This document shows, piece after piece, positions 16,798-24,910 of a stretch of 55,286 nucleotides of DNA; position 1 is the first letter of the stretch, and each line of letters begins with the position of its first letter. The position numbers were made by a program, and so were the translations under genes. The DNA lies in contig JAHBVK010000042.1 of NCBI GenBank assembly GCA_019637555.1, positions 1 through 55,286 on the forward strand, read 5' to 3'. The DNA comes from Anaerolineae bacterium. Its GTDB lineage: Bacteria; Chloroflexota; Anaerolineae; Aggregatilineales; UBA2796. The notes under the pieces were generated by a model. The model was not told the origin of the DNA. It did no database searches and saw only the letters and a program-made list of their open reading frames with translations.

Positions 16798-18254
16798 CGA
16801 ACCACCAGTGGCGTCAGCGCTGAATCACCTTTTGCGCCTTCTATCAACACCGTCTTCTCCTGCGATTCCGTGTTGATCACCACCAGATTATTGCGCACGT
16901 CACTGGCACTCAGGCGTACCTGTTCGGATGTTGCCACCAGTTTGCCGTTAGCGCTTGCCACCAGCATCTGGAATTGCCCCCGTGCGATCACTTTCGACTC
17001 GCCCATCATGCTAAACGAAGATAGCGAATTCAGATCGCCGGAGAGGATGTAGAACAACCGTGATCCGTCGCCTGCCCACGCCACAGCGCCGATCCGATCA
17101 CTGCGGTTGCCGCCTGCGACCTGCTGTGGCGGCTCTGCTGGTTGGCTGAGATCGTAAATGTACAGCGCCTCACCACCATTGCCATCACGGGTGACGAACG
17201 CCAGTTTGCTGTGATCAGGGCTGAACAGAAAGCGGCGTGGCGCTGACGGTTGATATTGATCCACCACCACCCCATTCATCACCGTCTGTGCTGCACCAGT
17301 CTTGACCGAAACGCGCTCCAAATTAACTACATCCGCTGCCAAGCCATTCGGGTAAGCGATCAGCACTTCTTCCGTAGCAGGCAGTGACCATAAATCGTTG
17401 CTGGCAGCAGTGACGAAATAGCGCCCGCCAGTTGCTTCACTTTCTACGTTTGCGCTGTTGCCGCCAGCAAAATCGGTTTTCATCAGCCGCCAGATCGATC
17501 CCTGATTGGTGCAGCGTTCGCCAAACAGTGTGTACACCGTTTCGCCCACGCGAATGGTGCTGCCTGCTACAAACTGACAACCGTCCAGCGACAGGATATT
17601 CTGCTCCAATATGCGCTCGTTACTGCCATCCCACCAGCGCAGCACAGCCGAACGCCCTCTGCCATCACCGCCGGAATAGATTTGCAGCACTAACACGCCA
17701 TCATCATATAACTGGAAGGAAGTCACATCATTTGCTGAGAACACGGCGGTATTGTCGGGCATTTGCAGCACCCGCAGCATTCCGACGGCGAAATTAGCAT
17801 TGCGCACACTGGACACATACTGAATCAGTCCGAGGCGCTTACCATCAGGGCTGTAATGGATGCGTTTTTGCAGCGCGCAGGTCATGCCAATAGTTTCGCC
17901 GAGTAGTGTTGGCTCACCACCGCCGATTGGGTACAGCACAGGCTGCGCCGTATCGCCGCCCACGTAAATGATCATGCTTTCGCCCGCGCCCGTGGTCGGT
18001 TCGCCGCATTGCAGCACGATGGAACGTTCGGAAAGTCCGGTCTTTAGCGGGATCATCCCACCAGCTTGTGCCCATCCCAGCGTCTCTGAGTTAGGATTCC
18101 ACGCCAGCACGCGGGGGCTGCTCAAGCTGGCGGCTGGTATATCCCCATTGATCGGAGTCTCGGTGGGCTCGGGTCCCGTGCTAGTAGGCGCAACCCCTAG
18201 ATTGCAGCCCGCCAACGCTATCGACATAATGAGAATGCTGAATAGTTTCTTCAT
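16794..18254 (-). CDS. Secreted lipoprotein with TolB-like beta-propeller repeats
   Basis: About 486 residues. The start at ATG 18254 follows TTGGAGCGC. The N-terminus MKKLFSILIMSIALAGCNLG is a signal peptide ending in a lipobox (Leu-Ala-Gly-Cys), so it is probably tethered outside the membrane. A Thr/Pro-rich linker follows. The rest contains repeated beta-propeller blades of the type SPDGKRLGLIQYVSSV, SPDHSKLAFVTRDGNG and AGDGSRLFYILSGD, typical of WD40-like TolB/DPP-IV N-terminal repeats. No catalytic motif is visible. A sensory, scaffolding or ligand-binding role is plausible. Confidence 0.75.
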   Translation of the reverse strand: MKKLFSILIMSIALAGCNLGVAPTSTGPEPTETPINGDIPAASLSSPRVLAWNPNSETLGWAQAGGMIPLKTGLSERSIVLQCGEPTTGAGESMIIYVGGDTAQPVLYPIGGGEPTLLGETIGMTCALQKRIHYSPDGKRLGLIQYVSSVRNANFAVGMLRVLQMPDNTAVFSANDVTSFQLYDDGVLVLQIYSGGDGRGRSAVLRWWDGSNERILEQNILSLDGCQFVAGSTIRVGETVYTLFGERCTNQGSIWRLMKTDFAGGNSANVESEATGGRYFVTAASNDLWSLPATEEVLIAYPNGLAADVVNLERVSVKTGAAQTVMNGVVVDQYQPSAPRRFLFSPDHSKLAFVTRDGNGGEALYIYDLSQPAEPPQQVAGGNRSDRIGAVAWAGDGSRLFYILSGDLNSLSSFSMMGESKVIARGQFQMLVASANGKLVATSEQVRLSASDVRNNLVVINTESQEKTVLIEGAKGDSALTPLVVR

Positions 18255-18421
18255 GCGCTCCAACTCCAGTCACACAATAATACCCTAGCCGCGAAAATGT
18301 AAATTCGCATCAAACGCGCATCACATGCCTATTACACTCTCATATCGAAGGCTCATCCCCCTACTCTTGCAACCACTGGTATACTTGCTCGGTTGCCCAT
18401 TCTGGAGAAAGTAAAACGCTA

Positions 18422-19657
18422 ATGACAGACAGTACGCCTATCGATACATTACTCAATCAATACGAGGAGGGGATTGACAATCCCTCCGCCTCAATGGACT
18501 GGCTCAATGCCCGTTCCGAACTAGAAGGTCAACTTGCTTCACTGACCGAGGATCAACGCAAGAATCTTGCGCTGCTGGATCGTGAACTCGCTGGCAAATC
18601 GCGCAGCGTCGCCGCCGAATTGGGCAGCAAGCTGACCAGCAACCGGGCAGACAAGCCTTCATCGCACTGGTGGTGGTATCTGGATGTTCTCGCGCCAGCT
18701 GCCTCGTCCCTCGCGCCCAAGCCACCCTCTGATCGGGAACGCCTGATCAATGCCATTATCAATGGTGTGCTCGTGATCGCGCTGCTGGTCGCGGCTGGCT
18801 TTGCCGCTGTTCGTTTTGGCATCATCCCTACACCGGTCGCCCCCAGCGCCACACCGCGCCCATCTTCGACGCCGCTGCCCACCGCCACGCTTGATCCCGT
18901 TGCTTTCAACTTTGCCGCAGCCAAGCCAGTTGAGTCGCCCAATAAAGTGATCGTGCTTTCCATCCCTGATGGCTGGACGGCGCTGCCGAGCAACAGCGAT
19001 AAATCAGTTGGTTTCACCTATGGTCCGGCGGAAGCGCCGCGTGCTGTCTTCCAACTCATCGTTGAGGATACGAACACTATCTACAACAGCACACTTGGTG
19101 TAGTTGAGGCGCAAGACACGCCGCAAGCAGCACTGACCAAATTCAAGACCGATCTTCCGGCAAGCAGCGGTTTCATTGCGGGCGACGTCACCGATTCAAC
19201 TATCGGTGCAGTCCCCGGCGCAGCGCTTCGCATCACCGCACCGCCTAACCCGCAAGCCGGAACAACAGAGGCGACGGAGTATGAAATCCGCGCCGCTCAC
19301 CTGACGGACGGTAAGGCAGCGCTGATCATCATGCAGGCTGATGCTAGCGTTTGGGAAACGGTTAAACCCGTCCTCGATCAGGTCGCCCAATCGGTAGTCG
19401 TCACACCGGGTAACATCCCCACGCCGACTCCGACGCCTACCCTGCACCCGTTGCAGATCACGGCGACCTACGTCCAGACGCAGATTTTGGCGCTGACTCC
19501 CTCCGCCACGCCCACGCTGACGCTAACCCCAACAGCCGGAGGCACAGCAGAAGCCACCGTAGCAGCTACCGCAGCAGCCACTACCGAAACGACGGCGGAA
19601 GCGACACCCGCCGCACCAGCGGCTACTGCCGAAGCCACTGCCGCTGCCACACCCTGA
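18422..19657 (+). CDS. Single-pass membrane protein with Thr/Pro/Ala-rich tail
   Basis: The 411-residue protein has a cytoplasmic N-terminal region of about 105 charged residues, one membrane segment (about 108-132, INAIINGVLVIALLVAAGFA), a Pro/Thr/Ser linker, an extracytoplasmic domain (about 165-325) with strand-rich segments such as KVIVLSIPDGWTALPS, and a low-complexity tail of Ala-Thr-Glu repeats. The globular domain resembles PsbP-like/DUF1795-type lipoprotein domains that start with a Gly-Trp segment, but I am not sure. This architecture is common in Chloroflexota surface proteins. A strong terminator follows the stop. Confidence 0.7.
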   Translation: MTDSTPIDTLLNQYEEGIDNPSASMDWLNARSELEGQLASLTEDQRKNLALLDRELAGKSRSVAAELGSKLTSNRADKPSSHWWWYLDVLAPAASSLAPKPPSDRERLINAIINGVLVIALLVAAGFAAVRFGIIPTPVAPSATPRPSSTPLPTATLDPVAFNFAAAKPVESPNKVIVLSIPDGWTALPSNSDKSVGFTYGPAEAPRAVFQLIVEDTNTIYNSTLGVVEAQDTPQAALTKFKTDLPASSGFIAGDVTDSTIGAVPGAALRITAPPNPQAGTTEATEYEIRAAHLTDGKAALIIMQADASVWETVKPVLDQVAQSVVVTPGNIPTPTPTPTLHPLQITATYVQTQILALTPSATPTLTLTPTAGGTAEATVAATAAATTETTAEATPAAPAATAEATAAATP

Positions 19658-19687
19658 TCTGATCTCAGTTCAGCGTTAATAAAACAC

Positions 19688-19720
19688 GAGGAGCGATGTT
19701 GAACATCGCTCCTCTTTTTT
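19688..19720 (+). terminator. Strong intrinsic terminator
   Basis: GAGGAGCGATGTT pairs with AACATCGCTCCTC through a minimal loop (19688-19714) and is followed by TTTTTT. It sits 30 bases after the stop of the membrane-protein gene. Confidence 0.93.
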
Positions 19721-19749
19721 CCTTTGCAATCTCTCGTTGCTTCTCGGTT

Positions 19750-19800
19750 CCCCCTCTCCTAATCTGTACTCAAATTGGAGAGGGGGTTAGGGGGTGAGGC
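19750..19800. repeat. CCCCCTCTCC hairpin repeat
   Basis: CCCCCTCTCC (19750-19759) pairs with GGAGAGGGGG (19777-19786) and is followed by TTAGGGGGTGAGGC. The outer part resembles the arms of the inverted-repeat element at 53761-54022, which also has CCTCACCCC and CCCCTCTCC. It ends next to the SGNH hydrolase gene. Confidence 0.6.
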
Positions 19801-19805
19801 TAAAA

Positions 19806-20759
19806 CTACCCCACCGCTGCCGGATCAACCACCTTCAGCAACTGCTCCAGCATTTGCAGCGTCAGCAGATTATGCAGATTGTAGCCCGCCGTTAAATCCT
19901 CCGGCAGAAATGATGCCACCTTACCGCTTTCCGGCTTGGTCATGTGCGTCGGCTCGTCGGGATTGATCCCCTGATTCGGGATCGGTTCCAATGCAGCCCA
20001 CAGGTTGAGCAGCGGCACGTTATAGTCTTGCGCCACCTTGACCACCATTTTGTTGAACTGGATCGACTGCTCCTCGCGCCCCGGCTGATTGGGGAACGTC
20101 GTCAATACAGGGATCGTGGCGTTATTGATCGTCCGCACCACGATCAAGCGCAAATAGTAGTCGAACTGCGCCAGCGTCAGCGAATTGAGATCGTTAGTGC
20201 CGAACATGATGAAAGCAATGCTCGGCTTGGAGGCGCGGAACTCGCACACCAGTGGCGACTCCTCCGCGCTGCACCACTTCGGATCAGACCACGTAGAGTC
20301 GAGCACGCCCGCCGCGTTGAATCCGCTTGCGGCAGCCAGTCCCGGATTAGAGAACGAGTCGAATCCCGCTTCCTGAGTCCGTGCAGGTACACCCACGTAG
20401 CGATCAATCACCGCTTGCAGGGAGGAATACTCACCGAGTTCGTACTCGCCATTGCTAAACGGCACCATGTAATCCGGCGTAGCGGTCATGCAGTCCCCGA
20501 TCTTGGAGAACACACTCGGATTATTCCCGCGCGATACACCTTCCTCCCAGATTGCCTGCACATAAGCCGCATCGAGCGTGAACAGTGGAACCGCGCTCAA
20601 GTCGATGGCATCCAGCCCTGATTGATTCAGGTCTTCAGGGCGCGGATCAGGCAGTTGTGCATATTTCGGCGGCTCTTGCGCCCTGATCATCCCTGTTTGA
20701 ACGCTGCCTAACAACGTCACACCCGCTATCACAGTTGCTACCAGTACTCGTCTAATCAT
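19806..20759 (-). CDS. Secreted SGNH-hydrolase-like protein
   Basis: The 317-residue protein begins with a cleavable signal (MIRRVLVATVIAGVTLLGSV, Ala-x-Ala-type site near residue 27). The central FIMFGTNDLNSL (about residue 188) is a block III motif (GxND) of SGNH/GDSL hydrolases, and DEPTHMT (about residue 272) supplies the block V Asp-x-x-His. A block I GDS-type serine is less obvious, with GDCMT near residue 87 a candidate. It would act outside the cytoplasm on an ester, perhaps of polysaccharide or lipid. It lies five bases after the murA stop on the same strand, suggesting co-transcription with murA and the SAM hydrolase. Confidence 0.7.
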   Translation of the reverse strand: MIRRVLVATVIAGVTLLGSVQTGMIRAQEPPKYAQLPDPRPEDLNQSGLDAIDLSAVPLFTLDAAYVQAIWEEGVSRGNNPSVFSKIGDCMTATPDYMVPFSNGEYELGEYSSLQAVIDRYVGVPARTQEAGFDSFSNPGLAAASGFNAAGVLDSTWSDPKWCSAEESPLVCEFRASKPSIAFIMFGTNDLNSLTLAQFDYYLRLIVVRTINNATIPVLTTFPNQPGREEQSIQFNKMVVKVAQDYNVPLLNLWAALEPIPNQGINPDEPTHMTKPESGKVASFLPEDLTAGYNLHNLLTLQMLEQLLKVVDPAAVG

Positions 20760-20764
20760 CCTGC

Positions 20765-22063
20765 TTATGCTCCCATTTCCACTGGAACGCGCTGAATTTT
20801 CGCACCCAACGAGGCTAATTTCTCCTCGATTCGCTCATAACCGCGATCAATATGATTGATGTTGCGGATAGTAGTCGTACCTTTGGCGCATAACGCCGCC
20901 AGCAAGATCGTGATCCCCGCGCGAATGTCAGGACTGCTGATCGTTAGATTGCTATGCAGCGCGGCGGGACCTTGCACCAGTGCCCGATGCGGATCGCACA
21001 GCACAATCCGCGCACCCATCGCTACCAAGCGATCCGTGAAGTACAGCCGCGCGTCATACATCCATTCATGGATCAGCACCGCGCCTGCGCACTGCGTTGC
21101 TACCAGCAGCAGCACGCTCATCAGATCAGTGGGGAAGGCAGGCCACGGCTGCGCCTTGATCGTTGGTACGCGGTTGCCCAGATCAGCTTCGATCTTCAGC
21201 GATTGATGGCGCGGTACGATCACATCCTCGCCCTCGATTTCGCAGTGAACACCGACTTTGCGGAAAGCATACAGGATCATATCGAGGTGCTGCGGATCAG
21301 CTTGCTGGATGCGGATTTCACCGCCCGTAACCGCCGCCGCACCGATGAAACTGCCTGTCTCGATGTAATCCGCGCCGATACGGAACTCGCCACCGCCGAG
21401 CTTATCCACGCCTTCGATGGTCACCTGATTCGTGCCAATGCCTTCGATATGTGCGCCTAGCGTGTTCAAGAAGTTACACAGGTCTTGCACATGCGGCTCG
21501 GATGCCGCATTACGGATCACGCTGCGACCTTTCGCCATTGCCGCCGCCATGATCGCGTTCTCAGTGGCGGTCACGCTCGCCTCGTCCAAGAAGATGTCTG
21601 CGCCCTTCAAACCATCGGCGTTCATCTTGAAAGTGGATGTATAGTCGATGCTGGCACCCAACTTTTGCAGCGCCAGCACATGCGAATCGACTCGCCGTGT
21701 GCCGATCTTATCACCACCCGGCAGCGCCAACTCCACCGCGCCCATCCGTCCGAGCAGCGCTCCCGCCAGCACTAGTGATGCTCGCATCTTTTGCGCCAAG
21801 CCTGCATCGACCACATGTGTCTTGATATTCTCGGCATGGATCGTTAACGCGCCAGCCGCTGGACGTTCTACTGTTGCGCCCAGCTTCCGCAAAATATCGG
21901 ACATATACTGCACATCCAGAATATCTGGCACATTGCGTAGTGTCACAGGTTTATCAGTTAGCAGGCACGCAGCCATCAATTTGAGCACGGCGTTCTTATT
22001 GCCGCCCACCTTAACGCTGCCATTGAGCCTGTGACCGCCTTCGATCACGAACTGTTCAGCCAT
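20765..22063 (-). CDS. murA: UDP-N-acetylglucosamine 1-carboxyvinyltransferase, Cys-to-Asp form
   Basis: The 432-residue length and motifs match MurA, the enzyme that transfers enolpyruvyl from PEP to UDP-GlcNAc in the first step of peptidoglycan synthesis. It has GGHRLNGSVKVGGNKNAVLK at the N-terminus with the conserved Lys-Asn pair. The flexible active-site loop reads LPGGDKIGTRRVDSH (about residue 114-128), where Escherichia coli has Cys115. Here this position is Asp, as in the naturally fosfomycin-resistant enzymes of mycobacteria and chlamydiae. The start overlaps the stop of the SAM-hydrolase gene by eight bases, so the two are translationally coupled. The enzyme should be active but insensitive to fosfomycin. 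Confidence 0.95.
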   Translation of the reverse strand: MAEQFVIEGGHRLNGSVKVGGNKNAVLKLMAACLLTDKPVTLRNVPDILDVQYMSDILRKLGATVERPAAGALTIHAENIKTHVVDAGLAQKMRASLVLAGALLGRMGAVELALPGGDKIGTRRVDSHVLALQKLGASIDYTSTFKMNADGLKGADIFLDEASVTATENAIMAAAMAKGRSVIRNAASEPHVQDLCNFLNTLGAHIEGIGTNQVTIEGVDKLGGGEFRIGADYIETGSFIGAAAVTGGEIRIQQADPQHLDMILYAFRKVGVHCEIEGEDVIVPRHQSLKIEADLGNRVPTIKAQPWPAFPTDLMSVLLLVATQCAGAVLIHEWMYDARLYFTDRLVAMGARIVLCDPHRALVQGPAALHSNLTISSPDIRAGITILLAALCAKGTTTIRNINHIDRGYERIEEKLASLGAKIQRVPVEMGA

Positions 22064-22898
22064 GATGCTCCTGATCAGGAAAAAGCAAAGTAATTACCCC
22101 GCCAATCTTAACATCGAGTCGATCCGCTGCGCTGCCACCATTGACCGCGATCTCTAGGCTCCCGTCGCTGCTGATCAGCGCCAACAGCGCATCAGGGTCA
22201 GCCTCGCCGTAAGTGCGCCGTATCCCGCGTACCTGAGTTTCTGCGATCTGCACTTCCACTGCACGCGGATCGATTACCAGTGGTTGATCGCCATCATCAT
22301 CCATCAGCAGCGAGTCGCCTTGCCAACGGAACGCACCTATGCTCGTGATCAGGTTGCCAAAGTGATCGCAGTGGATCACCTCGCCGCGCCATTCGCGATC
22401 CTCACGGCGGAACGTCGCCACAGGCAGCCGCACCAACGTCCGCGGATCGATTACTTGTCCCAACGTTTCGATCTCGACGCCGCTGGCAAGCAGACCAGCC
22501 GCCGGAGCGAACACATCGCGTCCATGAAACGTATGACTGCTTCCTACTGGCACGGACAGTTCCACCGCCGCGCCGATTGCTTCGCGTTCCAGCACGGCAC
22601 TCAGCACCCCGTTATCCGGTGCGACGAAGCTGCCATGCAAACTGCGGATCGCCAGCGCCCGCCGCTGTGTCCCCACGCCCGGATCGACCACCACCAGAAA
22701 GATCGTCTCCGGCGGAAAGTAGCGATAGGCAGTGCCGAGTAGATACGCCGCCTGCCGGATGTTCTGTGCTGCGATCTTGTGCGTCAGATCGACCAACTGC
22801 GCTGTTGGGCAGCGCGCTAGGATCACGCCCTTCATCACCCCGACGTAAGGATCGCGGCTGCCAAAATCCGTTAGCAATGCGATGATCGATTGAGTCAT
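22056..22898 (-). CDS. SAM hydroxide adenosyltransferase (DUF62 / fluorinase-like fold)
   Basis: The 280-residue protein starts IIALLTDFGSRDPYVGVMKG, the signature opening of the DUF62 (SAM_adeno_trans) family. It continues with FLVVVDPGVGTQRRALAI (about residue 67) and FVAPDNGVLS (about residue 91), then a C-terminal beta-barrel with HCDHFGNLITSI. Characterised members split S-adenosylmethionine with water into adenosine and methionine; halogenase relatives use chloride or fluoride. The C-terminal domain lacks any obvious long halogenase loop, so hydrolase is favoured. It overlaps murA by eight bases. Why SAM cleavage is coupled to a cell-wall gene is unknown. Confidence 0.9.
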   Translation of the reverse strand: MTQSIIALLTDFGSRDPYVGVMKGVILARCPTAQLVDLTHKIAAQNIRQAAYLLGTAYRYFPPETIFLVVVDPGVGTQRRALAIRSLHGSFVAPDNGVLSAVLEREAIGAAVELSVPVGSSHTFHGRDVFAPAAGLLASGVEIETLGQVIDPRTLVRLPVATFRREDREWRGEVIHCDHFGNLITSIGAFRWQGDSLLMDDDGDQPLVIDPRAVEVQIAETQVRGIRRTYGEADPDALLALISSDGSLEIAVNGGSAADRLDVKIGGVITLLFPDQEHHG

Positions 22899-23036
22899 TA
22901 TGGCGGAAGTGTAACTTGTCTGTCATGGGGCGAACAGGAACACAAGGAAAACGTCAGCCTGAACCTTTGCTATAATGAAAAGCGGTGTAGTTTGCTGGCT
23001 TGACTACAGCACAGCAGGGATAGACAGGATCGCGGC

Positions 23037-24782
23037 ATGGATTTGCTGGGGACTCGGCTTGGTCGCTATGAACTGCGCGAACGTCTGGGCAAAGGCGGCA
23101 TGGCGCAGGTCTATAAGGCGTGGGATACCAATCTAGATCGCTGGGTCGCCGTCAAGGTGCTTCACGATTATTTAGCTGAAGAAACCGACTTCAAAGCGCG
23201 TTTTGAGCGCGAGGCAAAAGTCGTCGCCGCCCTCAACCACCCCAACATCGTCCAAGTCTACGATTACGACGTGACCGAACGCGCCGGACAATCCGTTTGC
23301 TATATGGTCATGCGCTACATCCCCGGCATCACCTTGCGTCAACGTATGGAAGCGGGCGTTCCCCAAAACGATATGCTGACCATGACCGAAATCGCGCATG
23401 TCATGGCGGGTGTTTGTGGGGCGCTGCAATACGCTCACGCGCAGGGCATGGTTCACCGCGACGTGACTCCCGGCAACATCCTCTTTGACGATCAGGGCAA
23501 TGCGGTGCTGGCGGATTTCGGCATCGCGCGGATGGTGCAATCGCAGCGCGTCACGCAAAGCGGTACCACCAGTGGCACGCCCTTATATATGGCTCCTGAA
23601 CAAGGACTAGGTGAAGCTGGCGACAGCCGCAGCGACATCTATTCGCTCGGCGTGATCCTGTTCGAGATGTTGATCGGCAAAACGCCTTATGAGAGCGAGA
23701 GCGCGGTAGCGGTGCTGCTCAAGCACGTCAACGATCCGATTCCCTCGATCCTCGAACGCAACGCTTCACTACCAGTTGGCTTGGAGCGCGTAGTGATGAC
23801 CGCACTGGCGAAAGAACCTGATCAGCGTTACCAGACTGCCATGCAGATGCTAGACGCTTTCCAGCAGGCGATTGGTGGCAGCGATCAGACGCGCAAGCAG
23901 GACTTGAATCGCACCGTGATGCTTAATGAGCAGTTACCGACCAAGAAACCATCTACTACTCCTCGGCGCAATCTGGCGCTGCCACTGGGCATCGGCGCAG
24001 CATTGGCGATCTTCTTGATCGGTGGTGCGTTGGTATTCTCCTTGCAACCCCGCGCGGGTGACATTAGTACGATTCCTACGCTGGCAGTGCCGACGGGCAA
24101 ATCTCGATCCTTCGCCCCGTCGATGACCACCGTACCGATGACCTTTGCTCACGACTTCAACGATCTTGATCCCGAAGCGAATTTCTGGCTCATCACTACC
24201 GATGATCCCGATATTTACCGCAACATCGAGGATGGCAGTTACCACATTCGCCACGCCATTCCAGCGGCAGCCGTGACTACCATTTTCTATCCGGCAGCGA
24301 CTTACGGTCCTCAGTACATCTACGAAGCCGATCTAACTATCAGCGACCAATGCACGCCGGATACCGCTTCGGGCATCGTCTTTCGCTTCCGCAGCGACGA
24401 CCAATATTACGTCTTTGCTGTCAACGGCATGGGGCAGGTCAGCTTATGGGCGCGCAGTGATGGCAAATGGACGGAACTGCGCGGCTTGGATCGCAACTGG
24501 ACGGATGCCGCTGCCGTGAACAAGCTGGGCAAGAGCAACCACCTCAAGCTGATCGATGATGGCAAAACCTTAACAGCCTTTGTCAACGATACACAGGTGA
24601 TCGAGATCGAGCAGGATCAGCCACTGTGGGAGTCTGGTTCCATCGGAGTCTATCTGGCATCTTCGGTGGTGCAGGGCGATAACACCCCTTACGCCGAAGT
24701 TTTTGTCGATAACTTCTCCGCCTCCGAATTGAACGCTACCACAGGCAAAAGTGTGCCCGCGCCAGCACCCGCCGACTCATGA
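23037..24782 (+). CDS. Receptor-type Ser/Thr protein kinase with extracytoplasmic jelly-roll domain
   Basis: The 581-residue protein has a cytoplasmic PknB-like kinase domain (about 10-275). It shows LGKGGMAQVYKA (glycine loop), VAVKVLHDY (Lys), FEREAKVVAALNHPNIVQVY (C-helix Glu), the catalytic loop MVHRDVTPGNILFDD, LADFGIAR and GTPLYMAPEQ. A linker is followed by a membrane segment (about 318-341) and an outside domain (about 360-565) with strand pattern resembling DUF1080/LamG jelly rolls (GIVFRFRSDDQYYVFAVNGM). The usual Lys two residues after the catalytic Asp (HRDxKPxN) is Thr. The outer domain may bind a glycan or cell-wall ligand. The gene is transcribed toward the alpha-2-macroglobulin gene. 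Confidence 0.93.
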   Translation: MDLLGTRLGRYELRERLGKGGMAQVYKAWDTNLDRWVAVKVLHDYLAEETDFKARFEREAKVVAALNHPNIVQVYDYDVTERAGQSVCYMVMRYIPGITLRQRMEAGVPQNDMLTMTEIAHVMAGVCGALQYAHAQGMVHRDVTPGNILFDDQGNAVLADFGIARMVQSQRVTQSGTTSGTPLYMAPEQGLGEAGDSRSDIYSLGVILFEMLIGKTPYESESAVAVLLKHVNDPIPSILERNASLPVGLERVVMTALAKEPDQRYQTAMQMLDAFQQAIGGSDQTRKQDLNRTVMLNEQLPTKKPSTTPRRNLALPLGIGAALAIFLIGGALVFSLQPRAGDISTIPTLAVPTGKSRSFAPSMTTVPMTFAHDFNDLDPEANFWLITTDDPDIYRNIEDGSYHIRHAIPAAAVTTIFYPAATYGPQYIYEADLTISDQCTPDTASGIVFRFRSDDQYYVFAVNGMGQVSLWARSDGKWTELRGLDRNWTDAAAVNKLGKSNHLKLIDDGKTLTAFVNDTQVIEIEQDQPLWESGSIGVYLASSVVQGDNTPYAEVFVDNFSASELNATTGKSVPAPAPADS

Positions 24783-24910
24783 TCTCCTCATGATTTTCGA
24801 CTGCTGACCATCGCCTTCCGAGCGTTTCCTCTTTCGGTTTAGCCCATCAATTAAACTAAGCCTATACTAATCATAGAAATAACGTGCGACTTCACTTCGC
24901 AGGAGGATTG

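Noticed and set aside
19944..20621. A 225-codon frame on the plus strand opposite the SGNH hydrolase
   Set aside because: It lies wholly inside a real gene on the other strand with signal peptide and catalytic motifs. The composition is Arg/His-rich without a family match.
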